5,640 nt of DNA from an uncultured Bacteroidales bacterium (GTDB lineage Bacteria > Bacteroidota > Bacteroidia > Bacteroidales > UBA932). Below, piece by piece: positions 1 to 5,640 of the stretch. The stretch covers positions 1-5,640 of the forward strand of contig CAMNQO010000111.1 in NCBI GenBank assembly GCA_946549475.1. The letters run 5' to 3'. Made by a program: the position numbers and the translations under genes. The stretch's first letter is position 1, and each line of letters begins with the position of its first letter. The notes below the pieces were generated by a model. It had not been told where the DNA came from. It searched no databases and saw only the letters and a list, made by a program, of their open reading frames with translations.

Positions 1-1268
1 GGGACGGCGGGAACGGAGGCGACTCGCAGCCGGCTCCCGTGGAGCCGGACAAGCCCGATGAACCGGAGCCCGAGCCGCAGCCGGAAGAAGACCGCATCGT
101 CAATTTTGAGATTCTCTCCCGGGTCAGCAAATACTATCTGGGAACGGAAGAAGACCTTGCCCTCCAGTATGCAAGCGTGCCCGCCAATGCGACCACCGTG
201 TATCTGTCTTTCTTTGACAGCAAGCATTTCGCCCTGGGTGAGACCATCCGTAGCGTGACGCTGACCTCCACCTCGGGGAATATCGCCGGACAGGTGACCT
301 ACAACATCACCCGGGACCAGGCGACGCTGACCGGCGGCTCGCCCTCCGTCCGTATCGACTGGGTGTCCGACAATCCGGACTACCAACTCAAGGTGGGGAC
401 GCAAAGTCAGGACGGACAGAATGCGGCGGCCCTGCTGCTCGCTCCGGTGGGAAGCGCCCCTCTCATTTTCGATGTCGTGACCAACCGTTACACTTACCGC
501 TTCGAGCAGACGCTGTACCTCAGCGCCAAGGCCGTGCGCTATGTCTCCCTGGATTTTGCCGCCCCGCAGATGCAGCCAGTCCGCAAGGTGGCGATTCTCG
601 GCGACTCCATCTCCACTTTCGATGTCAGCGGCGACAGCCGCATCATCAACTACAATCCCTATTACTATGTAGGGCGTAAAAACAGCGCCGGGACTGTCTG
701 CGATGTGGACAGCAAGGAGAAGACCTGGTGGTGGAAGACCATTTACGATTATTCGTCGTCCTGTACCCTGGATGTCAATTCTTCCTGGCAGGGCACGCGC
801 GTCGTCCACGAGGTGAAATCTTCCACCAAACTCTCCCTGACCGATGTCGGGGCCGGTTTTGTGGACCGCTGTTATGATTTCAAGGACCCGGATATCGTGA
901 TTATCCACGGCGGGACCAACGATATGAACCAGAGCACGCCGCTGGGCAATTACGATTTCGATACGCCGATGGGGCAGTTGGACGAGAGTTGTTTCCGCAG
1001 CGCCCTGGTCAAGACCGTCAAGAAAATCCTGGTGCGCTATGAAGGAGTGCAGATTATCTTCGTTATCGGAGACTTCCGGGGCGTGGCTTCCGGCGCGGAC
1101 TATGAGCAGTCCATCATCGAAGTCGCCCGTCACTTCGACCTGCCCTATGTGGACTTCTACCAGTCGGGCTACAATCCGCCGAAGTTTGACGGAAGCCATC
1201 CCGGTGCCGCCTATTTCGATGAGATGGCCCGCACCATTTGTCAAACCTGTGCAGATTATCTGCCGTAA
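1..1268 (+). CDS. SGNH/GDSL hydrolase, probable surface lipoprotein (5' truncated)
   Basis: The reading frame is open from base 3 to the TAA at 1266-1268; the true start lies left of the window, so the GTG at 39 is only an internal Val codon. Residues are numbered from that codon. The visible N-terminus is a Gly/Asp then Pro/Glu-rich stretch (to about residue 18), typical of the flexible tether behind a lipidated Cys in Bacteroidetes lipoproteins; the Cys itself is not visible. Residues about 20-175 look like beta-sandwich material of unknown family. Residues about 182-409 carry SGNH hydrolase blocks: GDSIST with nucleophile Ser190, NSSWQG with block II Gly252, GGTND with oxyanion Asn294, and DGSHP with Asp384 and His387. 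All four catalytic positions are present, so an active esterase or deacetylase is expected; the GDSIST...TWW...SW.G pattern resembles gut Bacteroidales carbohydrate-esterase-like enzymes. The substrate is unknown. It lies 18 bases before the next gene, probably in one operon. Confidence 0.88.
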   Translation, partial: DGGNGGDSQPAPVEPDKPDEPEPEPQPEEDRIVNFEILSRVSKYYLGTEEDLALQYASVPANATTVYLSFFDSKHFALGETIRSVTLTSTSGNIAGQVTYNITRDQATLTGGSPSVRIDWVSDNPDYQLKVGTQSQDGQNAAALLLAPVGSAPLIFDVVTNRYTYRFEQTLYLSAKAVRYVSLDFAAPQMQPVRKVAILGDSISTFDVSGDSRIINYNPYYYVGRKNSAGTVCDVDSKEKTWWWKTIYDYSSSCTLDVNSSWQGTRVVHEVKSSTKLSLTDVGAGFVDRCYDFKDPDIVIIHGGTNDMNQSTPLGNYDFDTPMGQLDESCFRSALVKTVKKILVRYEGVQIIFVIGDFRGVASGADYEQSIIEVARHFDLPYVDFYQSGYNPPKFDGSHPGAAYFDEMARTICQTCADYLP

Positions 1269-1271
1269 ACC

Positions 1272-1280
1272 GGGGAGGAA
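1272..1280 (+). promoter_or_regulatory. Shine-Dalgarno-like site for the first GLUG lipoprotein
   Basis: The purine run GGGGAGGAA ends six bases before the ATG at 1287 and lies in the 18-base gap after the hydrolase stop codon. It contains GGAGG, a good match to the 3' end of 16S rRNA, and supports the chosen start. Many Bacteroidetes genes lack such a site, so its presence is worth noting. Confidence 0.6.
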
Positions 1281-1286
1281 GTAGTC

Positions 1287-3812
1287 ATGAACAAAACCAG
1301 TATCGCTTTCGTTGTCCTCTTGCTTGCGCTTTCCTGCGCCAAGACGGAAGTCCGGCCGGCTGACATCCTGGAGCCGGATACCAAGTCCGTCTTGCCCGAC
1401 CCGGCGGAAGGGGAGATGTATGTCGTATTGCCGGAACGGCTCATTCCCGGCGAGACCAAGGTCAGTTTCAGCGCCCCTTCGGAGGGCGGCCTGAGCCCGG
1501 AGTGGGAAACGGCGGATGCCATCAGTATCACGGGGACGAGTACGCTTGAACTCCCGTTCAAACGGCTGTTGGACGCCAAAACCGCAGTGACCGACAAGCC
1601 TTCCCTCAGCGGGAGCCGTTTCACGCTCTGCTATCCCGCTTCCTATTCTTCGCTTGCGCAGATGGAGGCCGTTTCCTTCACCGGACAGGTCCAGGACGGC
1701 AATGCCAATTTTGACCATATCCGGTATTATGCCGTTTTGGACAGCGTATCGGACTATGTCAATCCCTGCTTCGAATCGGCCTGGGCGGCGAGCAAGGGCG
1801 GTACTTTCCGCCAGAGCGGTGTCCTGCGTTTCGTCATCGACGCGCCGGCCGATTTCGCCGGACTTTCCTCCCTCAAGATTTCCTGTCCGGATGCCATTTT
1901 CCATACGGGCAATGCGGCATCGACCGCCGTCAAGGAACTATCGATGTCTTTCCGCAATACGCAGGCGCAGAACGGACGCTTCATCGCCTATATGGCCGTT
2001 TCCTGGCAGCCCGTCACTTTCCCCGACGGCAAGAGCGTCACCGTGACGCTGACCGATGACGAGGGGTATGTCTTCACCAAGACTTTCGTTCCCGAGAAGC
2101 AGACCCTCTACGGCGGCAAAGTCAACGACTTCGCCCTTACTGCCCGGAATTGGAGCACCGACAAAGGGGAGGTGACAGGCTCCGGAACGGCGACCGACCC
2201 CTATCTGCTGCGCACGCCCTCCAACATGGCCCGGATGTCCGAACTGATGGCTTCCGGCAAGACGGTCTATTTCAAACTGGAAAAGGATATCGACATGAGC
2301 GGCATCGACTGGTCGCCTCTCAATCCGGACGAACCCTTCGACAAAGCCCTGTCGTTTGACGGTCAGGGACATACTTTGTCCCATTTCTCTTGCGAGGGCA
2401 AGAATTACGCTTCCTTTGCCGGGATTCTCAACGGCACGCTCAAGAATGTCAATTTTTCTGCGCCCAAAGTGAGCGGCAGCACCATCATCGGCATTGCGGC
2501 GGCCTGGATAGGCAACTACAACGGCCGTCTGGAAGGAACGGTCAGCGGTGTGAATATCACCTCCGGCCGGCTCGAAGGGACCGGCTCCTATGTCGGCGGC
2601 ATCGCCGGCAAGCTCGGCAAGGGGACCGTCTCTTCCTGTTCGGTGGATGCGGACATCAAGGGGTCCGACTGCCTGGGCGGCATCGGCGGATTTACCTATG
2701 TCGATGTCACGGTGAAGGACTGCGTCACCTCCGGCAGCATCACCCCGACGGGCACCAACACCTATCCTTGCATCGGCGGCATTCTCGGGTCCGGTTATGG
2801 TACAGTCTCGCTGTCCGGCTGTTCGTCCTCCTGCGTCCTGACCTCCACGGGCACCTCGACCGGCGGCATCTTCGGACAGACCGGCTATGTCGCGGCCAAC
2901 GGCTCCACGGCGGAGCAGACCATCGACCTGACCATTGACAAATGCGCCTTCTCCGGGAAAGTCACCGCGACGACCTATCAGGGCTATTATGCCGGCGGCA
3001 TCCTGGCCTATGCCCGCAATGTCAAGTCGGTCAAGATAACCCGCTGCACCAACACGGGCGACATCAGCGCCTGCTACCGGACGGGCGGCATCCTCGGATA
3101 TTCCAACAATTCTCCGGTCAGCGGCGCCACCGTACTGATCGAAAATTGCAGTTCCTCGGGTACCATCACCTCGACCGCTTACAAAAATGCCGCCGGCAGC
3201 AATACCGGCGGCGGACAGGCGGGCGGCATTGCCGGCGACATCCAGAAGAATGTCACGATACGCAACTGCTGTTTTTCCGGCACGGTCAAAGGCAATTTCT
3301 GCTCGGGCGGCATCGTCGGCCTGGCCAACAATGCGGTCTATTCTTCCACTTCGATTGTCTCGTCGGCGACCACGGCGGGCGGCTTTTCCGATACCGTCAG
3401 CGGCTGCATCTGCTGGGCGGACCTCATCACTTCGCAAGACAACTACAAGCGTAGCACCGTCAAGGGATTCAGCGACGGGGCCATCGTCGGCTTCACCAAT
3501 GTTTATAATACCCTGTCCAACTGCTGGCGCAAGGCGGGGTTGAACTTCCTGTGGTACAGTACCACGCACGGCGGTGCCGAGTGGGACCCGACGGCCAATG
3601 CCCTCAAGGACCAGGCGGACGCCAATGCCTCGACGGCCCTGACCCATTTCCCGCAGGGACAGACGGCACCCAACCAGTCGCCCTACCTCTATGACTATCC
3701 CTACAACGGCAAAGCCGCCTCGGCCGGCGAGACGCTTTCCGCCGTGGCGCAGCGTATCGGCTGGAGTGCTTCGGTCTGGGACTTCTCCGGCAGCACGCCG
3801 GCCATCCGGTAG
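1287..3812 (+). CDS. Fimbrillin-like/GLUG-repeat surface lipoprotein (complete, 841 aa)
   Basis: The start is fixed by the upstream GGAGG and by a lipoprotein signal peptide: positive MNK, hydrophobic core, lipobox LALSC with Cys17 as the lipidated residue. Residues about 40-285 form two beta-rich parts resembling fimbrillin/Mfa-like domains: the W....D.I pattern around Trp73/Asp77, a YP segment near residue 115, and a final 'GGKVNDFALTA' strand typical of the domain end. GSGTATDP at 298-305 opens the second half, followed by FKLEKDIDM (329-337), FDGQGHTLSHF (357-367), YASFAGILNG (374-383) and AAAWIG around Trp407. Nine GG-I (once GAI) turns follow, at about 436, 463, 496, 525, 569, 599, 645, 673 and 730, usually followed by a V..C strand, as in a right-handed beta-helix. 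There are 21 cysteines, 16 of them in the repeats. The end (WSASVWDFSGSTP) is the usual terminal motif of GLUG proteins. The role is inferred to be surface adhesion or ligand binding; no catalytic motif is seen. Confidence 0.9.
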   Translation: MNKTSIAFVVLLLALSCAKTEVRPADILEPDTKSVLPDPAEGEMYVVLPERLIPGETKVSFSAPSEGGLSPEWETADAISITGTSTLELPFKRLLDAKTAVTDKPSLSGSRFTLCYPASYSSLAQMEAVSFTGQVQDGNANFDHIRYYAVLDSVSDYVNPCFESAWAASKGGTFRQSGVLRFVIDAPADFAGLSSLKISCPDAIFHTGNAASTAVKELSMSFRNTQAQNGRFIAYMAVSWQPVTFPDGKSVTVTLTDDEGYVFTKTFVPEKQTLYGGKVNDFALTARNWSTDKGEVTGSGTATDPYLLRTPSNMARMSELMASGKTVYFKLEKDIDMSGIDWSPLNPDEPFDKALSFDGQGHTLSHFSCEGKNYASFAGILNGTLKNVNFSAPKVSGSTIIGIAAAWIGNYNGRLEGTVSGVNITSGRLEGTGSYVGGIAGKLGKGTVSSCSVDADIKGSDCLGGIGGFTYVDVTVKDCVTSGSITPTGTNTYPCIGGILGSGYGTVSLSGCSSSCVLTSTGTSTGGIFGQTGYVAANGSTAEQTIDLTIDKCAFSGKVTATTYQGYYAGGILAYARNVKSVKITRCTNTGDISACYRTGGILGYSNNSPVSGATVLIENCSSSGTITSTAYKNAAGSNTGGGQAGGIAGDIQKNVTIRNCCFSGTVKGNFCSGGIVGLANNAVYSSTSIVSSATTAGGFSDTVSGCICWADLITSQDNYKRSTVKGFSDGAIVGFTNVYNTLSNCWRKAGLNFLWYSTTHGGAEWDPTANALKDQADANASTALTHFPQGQTAPNQSPYLYDYPYNGKAASAGETLSAVAQRIGWSASVWDFSGSTPAIR
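2592..3494 (+). repeat. Coding GLUG/beta-helix repeat array with recurring GGCGGCATC
   Basis: Nine imperfect protein repeats of 27-57 residues lie inside the 841-aa lipoprotein. At DNA level the Gly-Gly-Ile core is nearly always spelled GGC GGC ATC/ATT, for example at 2595, 2676, 2775, 2862, 2994, 3084, 3222 and 3306. The rest of each unit diverges, so this is an old protein repeat with a conserved core rather than a recent tandem DNA expansion. The ninth turn (about 3474-3494) is degenerate, reading D-G-A-I-V-G. Confidence 0.8.
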
Positions 3813-3864
3813 ATTCAGAATGAAAAATGTATAGTAATAGTATAAGATGACAAAAGGAAACAGA
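3813..3864 (+). other. AT-rich intergenic leader before the micro-protein
   Basis: This 52-base gap is much more AT-rich than its surroundings. It holds a tandem hexamer ATAGTA ATAGTA (3831-3842) and a five-codon reading frame MKNV-stop (ATG at 3820, TAG at 3832-3834). I see no hairpin plus T-run terminator. The Bacteroidetes promoter pattern (TTTG at -33 and TAnnTTTG at -7) is absent, so a promoter here is possible only in a non-consensus form. Read-through from the upstream gene is the simpler model. Confidence 0.45.
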
Positions 3865-3876
3865 ATGAAAAAATGT
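3816..3876 (+). repeat. Near-direct repeat CAGAATGAAAAA(A)TGT, 45-base spacing
   Basis: CAGAATGAAAAATGT at 3816-3830 recurs as CAGAATGAAAAAATGT at 3861-3876, the only difference being five versus six As. The second copy contains the micro-protein start. The first copy would start the same way, but the missing A puts it out of frame and it stops after four amino acids. The similarity could be a relic of local duplication, or chance in an A-rich stretch. Confidence 0.55.
3853..3860 (+). promoter_or_regulatory. Shine-Dalgarno-like site for the micro-protein
   Basis: AAAGGAAA, with GGA six bases before the ATG at 3865, is a weak to moderate ribosome-binding match. It supports the ATG at 3865 over the earlier ATGs at 3820 and 3847. 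The A-rich context also fits Bacteroidetes start regions. Confidence 0.5.
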
Positions 3877-3990
3877 GTGTATGAAACGCCGGAAACGCTT
3901 GCCTTGGACTGCATTGCCGGAGAAGGCTTGCTGACCCAGTCGCTCGAAGACTGGGAGGTCATTGAAGTGCCGGGAGAAGAGTTTGAATAA
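3865..3990 (+). CDS. 41-aa 'MKK..Y..P' micro-protein upstream of a GLUG lipoprotein
   Basis: The ATG at 3865 follows AAAGGAAA and the frame ends with TAA at 3988-3990, giving 41 residues. The protein begins MKKCVYETPETLAL, has a short hydrophobic middle (IAGEGLL), two Cys (residues 4 and 16), and an acidic tail (LEDWEVIEVPGEEFE). There is no signal peptide or lipobox of normal length. The opening MKK..Y..P....L and a hydroxyl/acidic C-terminal half recall a recurrent class of short Bacteroidales proteins encoded just before fimbrillin-like or other surface lipoprotein genes; this resemblance is from memory and the function is unknown. GC content and codon choice match the neighbours, supporting a real gene. 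Only 13 bases separate it from the next ATG, and its stop codon overlaps that gene's ribosome-binding site. It could be a leader peptide for translational coupling, an export cofactor or chaperone, or a modified peptide precursor; nothing visible decides among these. Confidence 0.72.
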   Translation: MKKCVYETPETLALDCIAGEGLLTQSLEDWEVIEVPGEEFE

Positions 3991-3995
3991 GGAGG
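3988..3995 (+). promoter_or_regulatory. Full-length Shine-Dalgarno TAAGGAGG overlapping a stop codon
   Basis: TAAGGAGG matches the canonical anti-Shine-Dalgarno complement at all eight positions. Its first three bases are the stop codon of the 41-aa micro-protein. Eight bases separate it from the ATG at 4004. A ribosome terminating on the micro-protein would sit over this site, a layout that favours translational coupling or reinitiation. Confidence 0.72.
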
Positions 3996-4003
3996 ACGGA
4001 ACG

Positions 4004-5640
4004 ATGAACAAGTACAAGAACAGATTTGTCACAGCCTTGGCCATGCTGCTCATGCTGGCCCTCTCATGTTCCAAGGAGACAGCTTTGGAAAATGATGCCG
4101 TCATCCGTGACGCCGACGGCGAAAATCCGGCGTCTGTCCGGCCTCCCCGGCCGCAGATGACCTTGTCCGCTTTCAGCCAAGGTGCGGAAGACGAGGCGGC
4201 CCCTGCAGAAGGGGAGGGTAGCGGCGAAGACACCAAACTCAGTTTTATCGACAACTCCGCCTCGACCGGAAAATTTGCCGTCAAGTGGAACACCACCATC
4301 TCGTCGGAGACCATCCGTGTGCTGGGCAAGGATGCCGGCGGCAACTATGTGGATGCCGACAACATCGTATTTACGGGGTCCTCGCGTCTGAGCGACCACC
4401 AGGCCGTCTTTACCGGCGATACGCCCACTTCGGCCTCGCAGACCTTCGACATCCTCTATCCTTCGGACTACACTTCCGTCGAGGATTTCTATACCCGGGG
4501 ATTCGGACAGAAACAGGCTTCCAGCGGCTCGACGGCCCACCTGAGTTACAATGCGAAATATACGGGCATGGACCAGTGCAGTTATGTCAACTTTTCCAAA
4601 CGCTATGCCGATGAGCAAGGACTGGACTTCTACTGCACTTCCTGTCTCAAACTCCAGATTCAGTTGCCGGACGACATTACTTCTGTCCAGGAACTGTCCA
4701 TCATCTCGTCCGATGCCGAAAATTTTTACCGGACCAACGACCCTTCCAGCAAGACCTCCACGCTCTCCATCTCCTTTGCGAACGGGGCGGTCGATGTCGG
4801 CTCGTACCGGACCATCACGGCCTATCTGATGCTGGCCGGGTTTGACCAGACCCTTTCCTCTTCCAATACCTATACCTTCAAAGTTATCGACCAGGAAGGT
4901 TATGTGTGGACGCGTAGTTGGAAACCGTCTGCCAATACGACGATGACGATGGGCAATCTCTACACCCTGAAAATCGCCAGGACCGGCTTCGTCAAAGGCA
5001 ACCGGTATATGGACGGATCCGGCACGGAAGCCGATCCCTATATCATTACCACGCCGTATCAGATGGATGCCGCCAGGAATCTGCTGGTGCCGATTACCGC
5101 GACCAATGCTGCCTTTACGGAAGAAGAGGCCGGCAAAATTCCCCACTTCAGACTGGACAATGATCTGGATATGACGGCCTACAGCGGTAATTGGGTGTCC
5201 TGGGTGACAGCCTATTCTATCAGCAACTCGTCTCCGAGCATAACGGAATATGTGTTTCATTTTGACGGAGACAACCATACTATCAGCAATCTCGATGTAA
5301 CCAAGATCTCCGGCAATTATTCCGGACTCTTCGGCAGGATTGCCGGAAAAGTGAGCGATTTGACCCTGAACAAATTCCATAATACCTCTACTTCTGGTTA
5401 TCCTTTCGGACTGCTCGCCGCATGGATCGGGGGTGAACGCAGTTATGAGCCGGTTGCAGAAATTTCCGGCGTTCATATCCAAAACAGTTCAATCATCTTC
5501 AACGGATCGTCTGAGATTCCCGTCGGAGCATTCTGCTCCCGATCCGGAAAAACGATTTTCACGGACTGTTCCGTAGATGGGTGCAGCATCAGCCAGAGCA
5601 GCAGCAGTTCAGAATATGATATTGCGACTGGCGGGTTAGT
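4004..5640 (+). CDS. Second fimbrillin-like/GLUG-repeat lipoprotein (3' truncated)
   Basis: The frame from the ATG at 4004 is open to the window edge (545 codons plus two bases, no stop). The start is set by TAAGGAGG and by a clear lipoprotein signal: MNKYKNR, hydrophobic core, lipobox LALSC with Cys22, then SKE. A Pro/acidic spacer follows (residues 61-76, AEDEAAPAEGEGSGED). Residues about 78-330 are fimbrillin-like beta material, including the YP segment (FDILYPSDY) and the closing strand GNLYTLKIAR. The GLUG half opens with GSGTEADP (338-345), then DLDM (387-390), FDGDNHTISNL (420-430), YSGLFGRIAG (439-448) and LLAAWIGG around Trp474, and the first Cys-bearing strand FTDCSVDGC near the edge. 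The order matches the 841-aa lipoprotein upstream piece by piece, including the AAWIG insertion, so the two are tandem paralogues, though diverged. The role is inferred to be a surface-exposed adhesin-like or structural protein. GC content falls in the last 500-600 bases. Confidence 0.88.
   Translation, partial: MNKYKNRFVTALAMLLMLALSCSKETALENDAVIRDADGENPASVRPPRPQMTLSAFSQGAEDEAAPAEGEGSGEDTKLSFIDNSASTGKFAVKWNTTISSETIRVLGKDAGGNYVDADNIVFTGSSRLSDHQAVFTGDTPTSASQTFDILYPSDYTSVEDFYTRGFGQKQASSGSTAHLSYNAKYTGMDQCSYVNFSKRYADEQGLDFYCTSCLKLQIQLPDDITSVQELSIISSDAENFYRTNDPSSKTSTLSISFANGAVDVGSYRTITAYLMLAGFDQTLSSSNTYTFKVIDQEGYVWTRSWKPSANTTMTMGNLYTLKIARTGFVKGNRYMDGSGTEADPYIITTPYQMDAARNLLVPITATNAAFTEEEAGKIPHFRLDNDLDMTAYSGNWVSWVTAYSISNSSPSITEYVFHFDGDNHTISNLDVTKISGNYSGLFGRIAGKVSDLTLNKFHNTSTSGYPFGLLAAWIGGERSYEPVAEISGVHIQNSSIIFNGSSEIPVGAFCSRSGKTIFTDCSVDGCSISQSSSSSEYDIATGGL

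Noticed and set aside
39..41. GTG as the start codon of the hydrolase
   Set aside because: The same frame stays open to the left edge with the same Gly/Asp-rich tether composition, no ribosome-binding site precedes it, and starting here would remove the expected lipoprotein signal.
2942..3454. His/Arg/Gln-rich frame inside the GLUG repeats
   Set aside because: It is the +1/+2 shadow of the Gly-Gly-Ile repeats (GGCGGCATC read out of phase gives Arg/His-rich peptides), with no start context.
2592..3494. CRISPR-like array suggested by the regularly recurring GGCGGCATC
   Set aside because: The conserved element is only nine bases, the spacing varies in codon multiples, and the whole region is one open coding frame.
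3813..3864. Terminator or Bacteroidetes consensus promoter in the 52-base gap
   Set aside because: No stem-loop with a T run and no TTTG / TAnnTTTG pair at proper spacing could be found.
1938..3962. Long antisense reading frame (674 codons) opposite the first GLUG lipoprotein
   Set aside because: It mirrors GC-rich codon bias on the + strand; its protein is low-complexity Ala/Gly/Arg/Asp-rich without a coherent domain, and it spans the end of one real gene, the intergenic gap and most of the micro-protein.
3604..4344. Minus-strand frame covering the intergenic gap
   Set aside because: It crosses three + strand genes, has no start signal or recognisable domain, and its content follows from the complement of the coding strand.
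4064..5482. Long antisense reading frame (472 codons) opposite the second GLUG lipoprotein
   Set aside because: The + strand here encodes a protein with signal peptide, lipobox and recognisable GLUG motifs. The antisense product has no family features and is a shadow of codon bias.

Overview
The window looks like part of a surface-lipoprotein locus of a fairly GC-rich (high-50s %) member of the Bacteroidales; an Alistipes/Rikenellaceae-like or related gut lineage is plausible, but the species cannot be read from the sequence. The reasons are two lipoproteins of a characteristic Bacteroidales architecture (lipobox, fimbrillin-like beta domains, then GLUG-type glycine-rich beta-helix repeats), an SGNH hydrolase on an acidic proline-rich tether, and a micro-protein of the 'MKK..Y..P' kind often seen beside such genes. 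No rRNA, tRNA, CRISPR, insertion sequence, transposase or clear terminator was found.

Layout, all on the + strand. (1) 1-1268: 3' part of a probable lipoprotein with an N-terminal beta-rich domain and a C-terminal SGNH/GDSL esterase-type domain whose catalytic motifs are all present. (2) 1287-3812: a complete 841-aa lipoprotein with a fimbrillin-like N-terminal half and a GLUG beta-helix half that has nine GG-I turns and a ladder of cysteines. (3) 3865-3990: a 41-codon micro-protein. (4) 4004-5640: a second fimbrillin-like/GLUG lipoprotein, paralogous to (2), which runs off the right edge (545 complete codons visible, no stop).

The gaps are 18, 52 and 13 bases with no terminator-like hairpin, so the genes are probably co-transcribed. 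The three visible starts each have a purine-rich Shine-Dalgarno-like sequence, which is notable for Bacteroidetes. The stop codon of the micro-protein overlaps the site TAAGGAGG that serves the next gene, suggesting translational coupling.

The likely joint role (inference) is an outer-surface assembly: a tethered esterase acting on an acylated glycan or other ester, next to two large repeat proteins that may bind a surface, glycan or partner cell. The substrate and partners are unknown. The least understood part is the micro-protein and its AT-rich leader, which contains a near-duplicate of the micro-protein's own start region. The second GLUG gene also falls from about 60% to about 48% GC as it enters its repeat domain.
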